This document shows, piece by piece, positions 1 to 12,289 of a stretch of 64,000 nt of DNA. Every line of letters starts with the position of its first letter. Position 1 is the first letter of the stretch. The position numbers and the translations under genes are program-made. The stretch is from Seminavis robusta. Lineage: Eukaryota; Bacillariophyta; Bacillariophyceae; Naviculales; Naviculaceae. The notes under the pieces are model-generated. The model was not told where the DNA came from. It ran no database searches and was given only the letters and a program-made list of their open reading frames with translations. Where the stretch lies: contig CAICTM010000328.1 of assembly GCA_903772945.1 (NCBI GenBank), forward strand, positions 1 through 64,000, given 5' to 3'.

Positions 1-824
1 ATCGCACACATCAGTGTACCTCTCCGTCGAGTTAATGAAAAATGAGGATCTGAAGCATGACTCAAGAAAAGACTTAAGCTCAGGTGATTCGATCCATAAT
101 AGAGGGTAAAATGGCTCCGAAGCATGAATCAATGCATGACACACAGGCCGACTTATTGCAGACGGAGCTCATTTTTCGATGAATTCTGTTAATCTGTTAA
201 CTCGGATCGATCGATCGCGACGGAGATGAGGCAAGGCTCTACCGGTGATAGAGATAAATGTAGTAGACAGTTGCAGTCGAACGGGCAGTACAGATGGCTT
301 CCTGCAGCGTGAGATAATAGATCCTCATTGAGATTAGCTCGTCAAAGGATAAAAAGGTGGACTCCCATAGGAGTCCATGGTATAATATAGGATTCTCATC
401 GCGATTTCGATCAAAGACAGGATGAACGCTTGTTAGATTACGATCGTCAACAGCATGATAAAGAAAGGGATCGACATGGCGATTGCCTACGAGCGAATCC
501 AGTCGAGTGGCATGATGAGAGATTGCTTAGAGCGAATCCAGTCGAGTACCATTGATAACAGATAGACATATAAGAATAAGAATGAGTAACATCTCATAAC
601 CTCGCATGCTACCATGCGACAATACCATTGTGCATTGACTAGTCTAAGGATCTAAGAGATGTAAAGTTTGTATTTCCAAATAAGTGAGCAGTTATTGATT
701 ATTTTCTAGAATAAGCCTGCTAATTGTAAAGCTGTAAAGCTGAATTGTAAGCTGTATCCCGTCGCAGTCACTATTGTGTGGGTCTGCTCCTGTGCTCTTG
801 GTTGTAGAGCTGACTGAGCGGGAT
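1..824. other. Non-coding stretch, nothing recognised
   Basis: No open frame of note lies here on either strand. A short direct duplication is visible: a segment ending in GAGCGAATCCAGTCGAGT occurs near 490 and again near 530. I see no structural RNA or element end. It may be flanking debris of the element-rich region that follows. Confidence 0.5.
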
Positions 825-1619
825 TCACACTTGGTCTATTTGGTTGTGCAACTGGAATGTTGTTGGCGTCAGCTCTGGAAGCTGGTTGCTTGCTGGCTGG
901 AGGTTTGCCATCATGATCTCCCCAGAGGTTGGATGACTACTAGGGCTGGCAAGCTCGAGAATCTCCCCATCATCCAACGAGGGATGGACACCAGCGAGGG
1001 CATGCAAGGGTGTGGCACTGGGCAGCTGGTGGCTCGTAGCTGGGACACGCAGGAGTCGTGTGACAGGCAACTCCCCACAAGCTAGCTTGGGAGATGGAGC
1101 CGTGGCTGCGTTGTTGGGCAGCTGGTTGATCGCCAAGAGGGCATCCGTCAATCGTTGCTGGATGGCAATGGCATTCAATCGTTGCTGGATAGCAATGGCA
1201 TCTTGCTTGGAACGAGTAGCCCTGTGGCGCTGCTGCTTCTTTGGGCTGTGGAGCCGTTGGGTACCAATAGCGCTGTCACCAGTCGGCTTGTGGATGCCAT
1301 CAGCACTGCTCATGGCTGACAGTGGAGTGGCATTGGTCTCCCCATGAACTGGTGGTGCCAAAGCAGGTGTAGGTACTGTGACAGGTGGCCTAGCAGCTAC
1401 CGCGACCAATGCTTCCAGTTGAGTTGTCAGTTGGTCCTTCAACGCGATGAACTGAGCTTCCATCTTTCGCTTGAAAGGTTCGTGGTCAGCTCTCATGTCG
1501 TGCTTGAATGAGTCATGATCAGCGCTCAGGTTTCGTCTGAGGGAGGACTCGTGTTCAGCTCTCATGAGGTCGAGTTGCTGGGCAACGGTGACCTGTTGCT
1601 GTTGAAAGCGGATCAGCAT
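825..1619 (-). CDS. Hypothetical protein with N-terminal coiled coil, low complexity
   Basis: A 264-codon open frame on the minus strand. I do not recognise the family. The first ~80 residues are rich in Gln, Leu, Arg, Asp and His and look helical (repeated ADH-E/DxFK-type units around residues 33-52), consistent with a coiled coil. The middle is rich in Ala, Pro and Thr, and near residues 140-160 the short unit AIAIQQRL is repeated. There is no signal peptide or membrane segment. An overlapping plus-strand frame has no better claim. The ORF sits beside a dense nest of retroelement remains, so it could be a gag-like fragment or a chance frame in low-complexity DNA. Without homologues it should be treated as tentative. 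Confidence 0.3.
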   Translation of the reverse strand: MLIRFQQQQVTVAQQLDLMRAEHESSLRRNLSADHDSFKHDMRADHEPFKRKMEAQFIALKDQLTTQLEALVAVAARPPVTVPTPALAPPVHGETNATPLSAMSSADGIHKPTGDSAIGTQRLHSPKKQQRHRATRSKQDAIAIQQRLNAIAIQQRLTDALLAINQLPNNAATAPSPKLACGELPVTRLLRVPATSHQLPSATPLHALAGVHPSLDDGEILELASPSSHPTSGEIMMANLQPASNQLPELTPTTFQLHNQIDQV

Positions 1620-2289
1620 GTCTTCCCAATAGTTTCAGTTCCAATACTCAAGGAATCGTGCAGTGGCAGTTTGGGAACAGTACTATCTGCTACCTCCTAC
1701 TGCTTCTGCCCGGCCTCAACAGGATAGGTATCAACTGCTGCGGTATCAAAGGGGCTACAAGCTAATCAGGATCGGTCTCAATCTTTCGTACTATTTTCTT
1801 AACTATTATGGAAAGGACGATCCTTTCTTGCTGCTTTGGCTGGAGATAAGCCAACTGTGCATGCTGGAGCTGTAGGCCAGCATAGCTGTTGGAGCTATAT
1901 CTGACGGGATCCAGAGCTCTCGCTCCTAAAAGTTATCGCAATAAAATCATCATGCTGTATTGGGGAAGTAGACAACACTGCTGTCCAAAACTTTGGGCGA
2001 TTGACAAATTGAAAAAGTATTCACTTCCTGTTGACACTAGCCCCCTTCCCATCTTTATTATACTATTTTATTATAGAAATCAAAATAACGCCTGCCCAAT
2101 ACAGAACTGTTTCGCTAGCAGTACTAGCTGACTATTCCTACTGTAGTGGTTGCTCCACTGTGCACCAAGGTATGGGTAATAGAAGCCGTTGATGGTTGCT
2201 GGAAAGACCATCATTACTAATTACTGTTGGCTCGTTGGCTCGTTGGCACCTCATTATACTGTATTCAATGCTTGCAAAGGGCAAGTACC
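1620..2289. other. Non-coding stretch, nothing recognised
   Basis: Only short scattered frames without family features. Around 2,230-2,245 there is a small tandem GTTGGCTC duplication. No element boundary can be fixed before the retroelement fragment that begins near 2,290. Confidence 0.4.
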
Positions 2290-4310
2290 ATGATTAGGGT
2301 CATAGTTGCGAGAACCCATGAGGGTTAGAGTTTCCACGCCGCGGAGCATGGAGACGCGGACGGGGTTCCCAGGCGTGCGCAGACAAGATGCACTCGAAAA
2401 GAGCAGCTAGACATGACTAGTAGAGGATTGGGTGAGTGGAGAAAGTCGGACATTTACTGACCCGGCCGTCTCCATTCCCCGGGGTACCATTCGGGACTGG
2501 GAAGTCCCGGATAGATCCCACACGGCGGAAGCGAGTCCCCGGGAATGTGATGTTCCACGGGACAGCCTTCAGTCGTGCAACCCAAAAGCCAAAGGCAGAA
2601 CAGGGAGGGGGCGTAGAGGGGTGGGAGAAGTAACCCCTGGCCAGGTGTAGACAAGGGCAGGGGGGGCGAGGACTAAGGTAGGTTAGTCCTCGTAGAGTTC
2701 TTCGTGGAGAAGAACCTCGTTGAAGTGGTGGGGCGCTTGTGTCGGGAGGAGGTGACAATCGTAGGTGCCTCCCGGCAAGTTGTAGGCCCCATGGTCCAAC
2801 ATCTGTTGGGAGTAGTAGTGGGTGGCTGCAGCAGCTTGGATGCGCAGGTACTAGCGGAGCATGGCATCGGACTTCCAGCGGCCGAGGAGGCGGATGGCAT
2901 CTGAGTCGACATGTGCGTAGAGAAGGGCTGTGGCACCACCGGGACAGAGGGAACGGGCAGAGACCTTGGCAGGGTCGATACCCGTTTCATGGGAGATGAG
3001 GTCTGCGGATGGCGGAGGGCATTGGTGATGAACTGGGGTTCTTTCACAGGATACCACCGGTTGTGGGCCTCATTGAAGTGGTTGAAGCGGGGAGTGTCGG
3101 CATCGGCGCCGTTGGTACGGAGATGGTAGACCACACGCGAGGGACTTCACCGGGCAGAGCCGCGGATCAGAGATCGGGCGGTGGCCCACGGACTCTCGGT
3201 GGACAGCATTCTTTCGGTCAGTGAACGTAAACGTGGCATCGGTGAGGCATGCGTAGTTTTTCACGTCATTCAAAGAGATGGTGTCCCCGCGGACTTGGAG
3301 GCCGCCGCGGACAGAAAAAGAGATGTCACAGAGACGAAAAGCCTGGCTTCGGGATTCAGGGTTGCCGGTGTCCAGGTACTCCGCACGGTGTAGGAGCCAG
3401 GAGAAGGCCAGGATGCAGAGTGTTCCCCAGGTGGCATCGTCGTAGTCCAGGGCATCGAGCATGGCTCGGAGGATGGAGAGGTTGAAGGGATAGGCTCAGT
3501 CAGGGGGTCCATCTTCATCCTTGAGTCCTTTGAGGAAAGCAGCAAGTATTGGATGGTTGTGGTCGGATCCTGCCTTGAGCTTTCTGGGATCAGGGTAACT
3601 CATGTCGGTGATCCCATTGCCAATGGCGAGAAGGGCTTGTCCACTGAGTCAGCTCTGGCATTGTTTGACTGCTGGTAACGGTTTCCGAAGACGAGAAGGT
3701 AGCAGGCCTGGATCTCTTGGTCAGGAATATCACAGAGGAATGGGTTGACGCTGAGGTCGGCACAGAAGTCACACCATGTAAGAAGGTCCGGTCTTGGGCG
3801 GAGGCCGTCTTGGACACAATGTTCTTGGAAGCGGTGAGCAGCGCAAGGCGGAGATCAACTGTGAACTGACTTCGAGTGGCACAGTCAGCACCTGCCAGGG
3901 TTTGCTCTGCAGATAGCGCTGTTCAAAGTGGGCGAGAAGTCCAGACAGGGTGAGGTGTTGCAGATGCGACGCATCATCAGCCATCACATTAGCAGAACCC
4001 GGGATGTAGAACGAGAGGGCATAGTATCAGTGTTCTCGTTGGTGGCGGCAGGCGTAGTTTCAGAGGAACGCTGCAGGACCATCCGAAGTCACCGCCCCTT
4101 TGGAGATCCTGGAGACGGCGGGGTGTTGTCCGAGAGAGTGTAGAGGCGGGTGGCGTAGGTGACACAATGCTCGGCCGCTTGCAACGAGTGTTGGGCAAGG
4201 CTGGCGGCCTGCTCAGTCACTGTTGGTGACGTTCCCCGTAGGGTCGTCTGTGGACACTAGCTGAGCCTGCACATCAGGAGGGAACGGGCATCTCCACAGG
4301 TAGGGAGTTT
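2290..4310 (-). mobile_element. Tyrosine-recombinase retroelement fragment (DIRS/Ngaro-type), fossil
   Basis: Minus-strand remains of a retroelement of the same broad family as the larger copy at 45,698-52,655. Peptides matching a phage-integrase-like tyrosine recombinase are visible around 3,070-3,462 (a conserved W-LLHRAEYLDTGNPE stretch and a VGHRP-DPRLCPVKSLA stretch). The end of an RNase H-like region lies upstream near 3,770-4,200. The non-coding tail at 2,400-2,700 aligns by eye with the tail of the larger copy, and a CCTCATGGGTTCTCG-like motif is common to both. The 5' half (gag-like region and most of RT) is missing. It is broken, with several breaks, and is older than the larger copy. 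Both boundaries are approximate. Confidence 0.6.
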
Positions 4311-5055
4311 CCTCCGAATCAATCGACTGGACTGGAGCACTCTACAGCGGCATCTACATGAAATGGGACTACGCCAAATGCACTTGAGACCTATCCATGC
4401 ATGACTACATTGACAATGCACTCCAGCGATTCAAGTATCCAGCACCCAAGAAACCAGAACACTCCCCCTACACAGCACAACCACTACATTATGGAGTCCA
4501 AATGACATCAGAGGCCGACACATCTGCACCTCTCAACCAAAAAGACACCAAACAGACGCAACAAGCACTTGTTGTTTTACTCTTCTACGCACGCGCAATT
4601 GACAACACAATGCTCACCGCATTAAGCGCCATTGCCACTACACAATCTTCCCCCACAACGAACACATTTAAAGCATGCAATAAGCTCCTCGACTACACTG
4701 CCACGCACCCTAATCCAACAATACGCTACAAGCAAAGCCCCATGATACTCCGAATTGACAGCGACGCTTCATACCTAAGCAAACCAAGTGCACGATCCAG
4801 AGCCCCGGGATACTTCTACTGCAGCGGTGACGCCAAACCACTAGAACCATCACTTCACAACGGACCTATCCTACTCATCAGCCCCATTCTCAAGATGGTC
4901 GTGTCCTCTGTAGCCGAAGCTGAGACAGGAGCAGCATTCGAATGTGGCCAAGAGGGCGGCCCTCTTCGCACCACACTAGATAGAATACTTACATGGCACC
5001 CCCAACCAGCCACCCCAATGCGGATAGACAACAAGGTAGCTGAAGGCATCATGAA
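4311..5055 (+). mobile_element. Older retroelement pol fragment (RT end / RNase H), left part, fossil
   Basis: A 5'-truncated piece of a retrotransposon polyprotein. The open frame from 4,397 contains the stretch following RT (VVLLFYARAIDNTMLTAL) and an RNase H-like start (IDSDASYLSKPSARSRAPG), ending in the DNKVAEGIMN region. It is cut at 5,055 by the insertion of the Copia element 5,056-12,289; the remainder lies on the far side (12,290 onward). No LTR belonging to this fragment is seen. The family is a Ty1/Ty3-type LTR retrotransposon; I cannot decide which. It is broken and incomplete, and older than the Copia element inserted into it. Confidence 0.65.
5051..5055. repeat. Target-site duplication of Copia element (left)
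   Basis: ATGAA immediately before the 5' LTR; the identical ATGAA follows the 3' LTR at 12,290-12,294. A 5-bp duplication is the size expected for Ty1/copia and Ty3 integrases. Confidence 0.9.
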
Positions 5056-5200
5056 TGTTGGGGATTCGCGATTAGGGATTCAACCTGTACCTCTGTACTA
5101 GAATTTGATGCCAGTAGCAAAAGCTGGTAACCCACCCACTTTTACAGTAGTATCTCAATAGCAACAGTAACAACTAGAAGAGAGCTTAGAGCAACTAACA
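5056..5200 (+). repeat. 5' LTR of Copia element
   Basis: 145 bp starting TGTTGGGG and ending CTAACA. It matches the 3' LTR at 12,145-12,289 at 143 of 145 positions by eye. The bases immediately downstream do not show the usual initiator-Met-tRNA primer site (TGGTATCAGAG-like), so the primer tRNA is unclear. Confidence 0.92.
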
Positions 5201-8200
5201 TACTACTGAAAAAGTGGTCTACTATCGACGAAGAGGAGCCTATCGAAGCAACGAACGGTAGCAGGAAGAAGCAAGAGGATCGAGTATCGGCCGACGCCGA
5301 CCGCGACCGCGAGGATCGATAGCAGACCAAGCCTGTCGAAGGATCGACAGCAACGCGATGACGCAAGAGATCCGAGGACGGATAGCGACGACGCCAAGTG
5401 AAGCCTGTTGTTCGACGTTCGAACGACAGCAACAAGAGAAGCCCTTCAGGACTGAAGGCATCCGAGGACGGATAAAGACCGCGACGACGCAACGAGCGAC
5501 GACGCGACGAAAAGCAAGTTCGGGCGACGGATCGTCGTGGCGAAGAGGAGACTGCAGTCGACGACGCATCAAGAGTTTCATCGGCAGAATCCACAAGGAT
5601 TGTCGATAGGAGAGCCGACAGCATCCAGCCGGAACTGTCAGAGCCAACAACAAGCGCGAAAGCCACAGTGCCAGCGCAGGGGCCAAAGGACGGGCACCCA
5701 ACAAGGAATCAACAATACAAAGAAACGGGTTTGGAGTGGCAACGACCGCATAGTGTGTGAAGCAATCGTTCCCTCCTTGCAAGATCTTTAGTACATAGAT
5801 TTAACACTCCCTAGCCAGGAGTATAGATTGCAGTTATCGCCCCATAGCCAAAAGACGAATAAGTAGTCGGACGAGACCTTAAATTAAAGAGCTAGTCAAT
5901 CAAAAAACAACGAATTGAAATAGTCCACCTACCGTAGCATAGAAAATGAGCGGTAGAGGTAAAGGAAAGAGTGGCCGAGGAGGCGGCAAAGGACGAGGGC
6001 ATGGAAGATCCAGTCCATCGTCGTCGAACCAGCAGAAAGGTTCATGCAAAGCCCTACCAACATGTGTTTAACTTCGGTACAACTGGATCTGGAACGGCAG
6101 ACCAGATGATACACACATGGGAGAAGATCGTCATCTACGTTGGACAACAGATGGGTGACGACATGAGCAATGAGCTACGCAACCTGAAACAGACAGTGTT
6201 GGTAGCACCGGTGTACTCAGCGGAGACCCGGAACAGGCTTGAAACGGCGAAGGTACGACGTGCTGCGAACAACCGTCGTCTCCTAACGGCAACCCAAGCA
6301 AGCCTACAGCTACTGGAAGCAGCCGCAGTCACCAATGACCCGACTCTCGGTAGCTTACGCACACTAACGATAGAAAAAGCACAACTCGTTAATGAAATAG
6401 CCGACCTTACGGCAGCCATAGCCGACCCACTGGAAGAGGAACTCCGGGGACTCGAGAAAGCAGAGTATGGAGGGCTCATGAAGACCCACCTTACGAGGTT
6501 GGCAAAACTACAAGAAAAAAGAGGCAAAGCATTCAACTTGATCCTAGGGCAGTGCACCCGACTATTAAAGGACAAGATGAAGCAGAACACGGACTTTGAT
6601 GACGTCCTGTTAAGATGCGACCCACTGGAGCTACGAAAAATGATCCATAAGACGATCATGGCCCAGACCGATGATAATTTTGTGTACCACACATTATTCC
6701 AACTGGAAAAACAACTGATGAATTTCCACCAAGGGAGCCTTACCGCTTCCGAATACCACGAGCAGTTTACCACGAAGAGGGACATTGCAAAATCCGTGGG
6801 TATTTCCAAGCTACACGATGCAGCCCTGCTGCATACGGCTAAACTACTCCACCCAAACACAGCATACACTGACCTTGGAGCCGATGACCAGAAGAAAGTC
6901 TCGGCATACGCTGAAGAACGGTACTATAGTTACATCTTCTTAACAAATAGTTCAGCCGAAAATACCAAGCTTAAACAGAACCTGAGGGACGACTTTGCCA
7001 AAGCACTGATAACTATCCCCACACGTTACATGAGGTATTACACCTTTTGGACAAACACACCAAGAGTAACATTCCACGACAGTCCACTTCCCACGGAAGC
7101 TCCTTTGCTCAGACAGCACAAGGCGGGAGAGGACGGGGTGGTGGCAGAGGAAAAGGCCGCGGAAACGCGAGCTATGACAAAGAATTCTGGAAAGAGAAAG
7201 AATGTTTTACCTGCCACGAGAAAGGACATCCAGCCACGCACTGTCCTGACAAAAATAAAGATAAAGATAAAGACAAAGACAAAGACGACGACGACAAGTC
7301 GAGGTCGAGCAAGCGTAGCAAGTCAAGCACGTCGAGCAAGAAAAGCTCTAGTAGCAATCAAAGGAAGACCTTAGCTACTATCAGCAAACTGCAAGATAAA
7401 ATGACGGCCGCATTGACAACCCTGAACGAAGAACAGGATGATGCCGACTCTGACATCACGCAGTCAGATGACGAGAAAGTCGAGAAAGGTTTCTTTACGT
7501 TCGTACCGCTGTTCGCGGACGGAACGAAGAAACCGACTAAGCAAGGCATAGTCGCCCACACAAAAGGATTGGATGACATAGATATGAGAGAGGTCCAGCT
7601 ACTGGACAACCAGTCCACGTTGGATTTATTCTGTAATAAAGACATGGTTACCGACATCAGGAAAGCCGATCGTCCCATTACAGTGAAGAGTACCGGAGGC
7701 AAGCTGAAGGTCCAGCACACAGCCAAGCTAGCTGGCCACAAACAGAGAGTATGGTTCGATGAAAGAGGAATCACGAACATCTTAGCTGTTAAGAATGTCC
7801 GCAAGAATTGCAACATCGTCTACGACTGTCCGAAAGGAACGTACACAGTCATTAGACCAGGCCTACCGGACGTAGTATACGAAATGAACAGTGAAGGATT
7901 ACACGTTCATGACCCTAGGAAAAAAGGGAAGGCACTTGTGAATACTGTTGCCGAAAATAAGGAAGGCTTCAGCAAACGACAAGTTAAAGCCGCATCAAGG
8001 GCGAAGCTGCTGTATAAGCAACTCGTCTATCCATCGATTAAAGATTTTCAATGGGCGATTATGAGCAATCAAATCGCAAATTGCCCTGTGACCGTCGAAG
8101 ACATCGATACGGCACAAGCTATATGGGGCAAGGATATTGATGCGTTGAGAGGCAAGACCACTCGAACAAAACCGAACGCAGTGGCAGGCAATGCAATGAA

Positions 8201-9213
8201 AGTGCCGAGAGACTTTTTGCAATTACACAAGGATGTGTTCCTAACGATGGACATTTTCTTTGTGGCAGGAATTCCGTTCCTGTTAACGCTAAGCCGCAAA
8301 ATCGATTTTACAACATCTAGACACCTGCCCAACAGGAAGCTAGAGACCATCCTAGAAGCAGTTAAGGAGGTCTATCGATTCTACAAGGCTCGTGGTTTTA
8401 AAATCACGACCATTCATGTGGACAATGAGTTTGAGCCTCTGTCCAACACAATCATGGCAATGCCGGGTTGACCGGTAGTGAACGTTGCCAGTGCCAACGA
8501 GCACGTACCCGAGATCGAACGTAGAATCCGGGATCAAGGAAAGGACACGAGTGTCCGCATAGCCTACCGTTCACACGCATGCCAAAAATTTAACCGTCAA
8601 CTTGGTTTAACAAGTCGTCAAACAGTTGACGTACTTCCCAAGTAAGGCGGGGGTCAGTGAGACAATGAGCCCCCGTATGATAATGATGGGAGAAGTCCCT
8701 GGACTATAAAAAGCACCTGAGCCTGCAGTTCGGAGATACTGCCAGGTGCATGAGAAGACTCGCCCCGTAACAGCATGGTAGACGCACAAAGGCGGCCATC
8801 TGTATGGGAACGAGCGGAAAAAAGCAAGGAGGCTACAAAATTATGAGCCTCCGCTCCGGCAAGAAAATTACTCGGCATTCGTGGACAAGATCCCAATGCC
8901 CGACACAGTGAATAGCTAGAGTCAATCTATTAGGAAAAGATCAGCCTAAACTACTCGTTTTTACTGATCGAAAAAATAACCCATAGGTGATGTCGAGATC
9001 ACAGGAGTGGAAGGGAAGAAAGCAATGACGCACCCCCACTACCAATGATCCAACCGATGAGGACCTGGACGCGGATGCTGAAACCATTGACGAAATGGGG
9101 ATGATCCCGACGATCCCCAGGACAACGTCAACGACGACGAAGAATCGATAGTCAACGAACCGAATGAAATCGGCGTTGACCGAAAATTGAAACGGAAACG
9201 GAAACGGAAACGG

Positions 9214-10170
9214 TTACCCAACCTATCGTTGGAAGAAGGCACTCAAGAAATACACCGACAAGCACAACACTCACCCAATGCTACAAACACTTCTTCTCTC
9301 AGCACTCCAAAAAGTACTCGATGGAGAAGATACCACAAGGAATTGAATACGATGACAGTGTTGCCGATATCGCAAACGCCCAAGCAGCCATCGGTTGGGA
9401 TCAGCTCCTCAAGGGACGACTATCCAAACAGTGGGCAACGCCAGGATCAACACCTTAAGGAATCAATCTCAAAACACATCGGAAAAATGGCCAAACCTGG
9501 CTCACAGGAATTATTCAAGAATTGCTCAACCAGTGGTTCGAACCTGGGAGGCCAGGAATCATTATCGGCATGGCAAAGACGCACAAACCAAGGCACAGGC
9601 AGCCAACCGACAGGTTATCCATGAACTTCAGCTGCTATATGACAAATTCACCGGAACCTCAGAACGGAACAGGCATGGCTTCTCCAAACACCAATCAACA
9701 CAAAATCCCAATGGCCCACGGCATCAATCGACAATGGATCAACACTTGGGAACCAGTCCTGAAGAGAGTTACGCCACACAGCTTGAGACTGGGTAATTGA
9801 TGCAGGACCCCACTTCCCATCCTTCCAATTCCCTCCTGCGTCGCTTCCGTCCCTCCTTTTCTCCCTCCATCCAACCCACCAAGTAACTCTCCCTGAATCC
9901 ATTCGGCCAAACCCACAAATCAGTTAGGAATATATGTCCGGCAAATCCACACGAGATATGCCATTTATACTTACATGTAACTTTAAATGCACCATCTCCC
10001 CTAGGGAGTGTGGTGCCGGTGAGGGAACCATTGGTGGTCTCCTGTGAAACCAATCCCCGCTTCGGCCGGGAGCGGTTACCCAAAGCTTCGGCTGCAGCAC
10101 AGTGATGATCCGTCCATTGGGGCCATATCCGTTATAAAGATTTTGTTGTTTTTTACCCAACCTATCGTTG
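9214..10170 (+). mobile_element. 5'-truncated LINE insertion inside the Copia element
   Basis: A segment of about 0.94 kb flanked by an 18-bp direct repeat (TTACCCAACCTATCGTTG) at 9,214-9,231 and 10,153-10,170. Plus-strand peptides inside resemble the C-terminal region after RT in diatom non-LTR elements: an AQAAIGWDQLLKGRLSKQW stretch near 9,390, a W-E-R-N-H/RHG-type stretch near 9,530-9,580 and a helical ANRQVIHELQLLYDKF stretch near 9,600. The insert ends in a T-rich tail (TTTTGTTGTTTTT) just before the right repeat. Long target duplication, 5' truncation and a 3' simple tail are the marks of target-primed reverse transcription. The coding part is shared between frames, so the copy is dead. 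It separates the Copia integrase from the Copia RT. Confidence 0.7.
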
Positions 10171-12144
10171 AGACGGTAGAGGAACCGGAACCTACTACGG
10201 ACCAACAGCCCCTGGAACAGATCCCAGGAGTGGGCGTTGAAACCCAAGCGGCACCTGAGCAGACGCCAGGAGTGCACAGGTCTAGTAGAGTGAGGACACA
10301 AGCAAAAGAATCGTATATTCCCAGCTTTGATGGAAAGAAGTATGAGACGCCAAACGTCCATACAACTGAACGTGTCTTGCACCCAGATGCACACATGTTC
10401 TACACACAGGTAGACGAAGAACCTGATGTGGTAGCAGCCATCATGACACAATTGTCATTGAAGGCTGGACTCAAGGAGTGGAAGGACAAAGCGCACGATG
10501 CAGCCTTTGCCGAGATGAAACAGTTACATCTCAGGGATACCTTCCGTCCGAAGAAAATGGAAGACCTCAGCGATATGGAACGCAAGAGTATCCTAGAGTC
10601 ACACCTGTTCCTAAAGTTGAAAAGGAACGGGAAGATCAAAGGCCGAGCGGTTGCCGGAGGCAACGAACAGCGTGACTTCATCTCCAAGGAACACGCAAGC
10701 TCGCCAACAGTGTCGACAGAAGCAGTGCTACTCTCCTGCATAATCGACGCTGAAGAGGAAAGGGATGTGGCAGTAATTGACATTCCGAACGCCTTCATCC
10801 AGACACGAGTCGAGGATGAAAAAGATATGGTAATCATTAGAGTAAGAGGAGTACTAGTAGACATGCTGTGTGAAATAGCCCCAGATGTCTACAAACCGTT
10901 CGTGACAACGGATAAGAAAGGCAACAAGCAGTTGCTACTGCAATGCTTGAATGCCATCTACGGCACCATGGTAGCTAGCCTACTATACTACCGTAAGTTC
11001 CGGAAGACGATGGTCCGGAACGGATTTAAGATTAATCCTTACGACCCATGTGTAGCCAACAGAATGGTACACGGCAAGCAACAAACAGTCTGCTGGCATG
11101 TAGACGACTGTAAGCTTAGCCACAAGGACTCGAAGGTTAACGACCAGCTGATCCAAGTGCTTCGTGATGAATACGAAAGCATATTCGAGGACATCACTGG
11201 AGAGATGATGGTGAGCCGCGGAAAGTCCTGGAAGCCTTCGAGAAGGCATCGCCAGAGGAAGGGGGCACGAAAACTAGAATTAGTGCAGCCCCGAAAGACC
11301 TATTCATAGTAGACGAATCCTGCAAAAAACTCCCAACGAGCAAGGCAGACACCTTTCACAGCCTGGTGGCTAAGGTGTTATTCGCTACGAAGAGAGCCCG
11401 ACCAGCCACAAGTACGGCGATATCGTTCCTCACGACTAGAGTCAAGGAACCAGATGGGCAAGATTGGGATAAACTAGTCCACCTCATGCAGTACATTAGA
11501 CGTACTAGAAAACTACCATTAGTTCTCAAAGCCGACGGAAGTGGCATATTGAAATGGTATGTTGATGGTTCTTTCGCAGTCCATCCAAACATGAGTGGTC
11601 ATACCGGAGGTGGTTTGACCATGGGCACTGGTTACCCATTATCGACTTCAACGAAAAAGAAGTTGAACACGAGAAGCTCGACTGAGAGCGAATTCGTGGC
11701 AGTTGATGACCTGATGCCATCAATCCTTTGGACGAGGCAGTTCCTACGGGAGCAAGGCTTTGTAGTTAAAGAAACTATAGTCTATCAGGACAACAAGAGT
11801 GCCATCCTTCTAGAAAAGAATGGCAAAGCTTCTAGTAGCAAGCGAACGAAGCACATCAACATTAGATACTTCTTTGTGAGCGACAGAGTCGCAAAGAAGG
11901 AGATCAGTGTGGACTGGTGTCCAACTGATGATATGGTTGCGGACTTCTGGACGAAGCCGAACCAAGGTCGACTGTTCAAACAGAATGTGGACAAGTTGAT
12001 GGGTGTTGTGGAACACTCAGAGCCAGGGCACTCAGAAGGAGGGTCACGGTCGGACAAGAAGGTCCGTTCAAAGAAGGAGCGCTAAGCGGAGTAAGTAAGT
12101 AAGCATGGTCGACGACTAGGACAAGCTCGACGACCACAGGAGTG

Positions 12145-12289
12145 TGTTGGGGATTCGCGATTAGGGATTCAACCTGTACCTCTGTACTAGAATTTGATGC
12201 CAGTAGCAAAAGCTGGTAACCCACCCACTTTTTCAGTGGTATCTCAATAGCAACAGTAACAACTAGAAGAGAGCTTAGAGCAACTAACA
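12145..12289 (+). repeat. 3' LTR of Copia element
   Basis: 145 bp, TGTTGG...TAACA, almost identical to the 5' LTR. It is preceded by a short purine-rich stretch (near 12,132-12,144) that could serve as polypurine tract, and followed by the ATGAA target duplication at 12,290-12,294. Confidence 0.92.

Larger units (their letters stand above)
5056..12289 (+). mobile_element. Ty1/copia LTR retrotransposon, young but broken, with a LINE inserted in it
   Basis: A 7.2-kb element bounded by 145-bp direct LTRs (TG...CA) and a perfect 5-bp target duplication. Parts in order: gag-like region from about 5,970 (TWEKIVIYVGQQMGDD stretch); CCHC zinc knuckle (CFTCHEKGHPATHC) near 7,200; an aspartic-protease-like DNQST motif near 7,610; integrase core about 8,000-8,900; reverse transcriptase about 10,480-11,270 with a VDD catalytic motif (WHVDDCK); and RNase H about 11,550-12,000. 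This order (integrase before RT) defines Ty1/copia, and the sequence style resembles diatom Copia elements. The LTRs differ at 2 of 145 positions, so insertion is recent. Coding is spread over several frames with several breaks, and about 0.94 kb between integrase and RT is an inserted LINE. It lies in an older retroelement fragment. Confidence 0.9.

Noticed and set aside
5142-5782. Long minus-strand frames (174 and 180 codons) after the 5' LTR
   Set aside because: They lie in the untranslated leader of the Copia element, in Arg/Ser-rich simple sequence in several overlapping frames; no motif supports coding.
6135-6869. 244-codon minus-strand frame
   Set aside because: It is the reverse complement of the Copia gag-like region, with no family features; a shadow frame.
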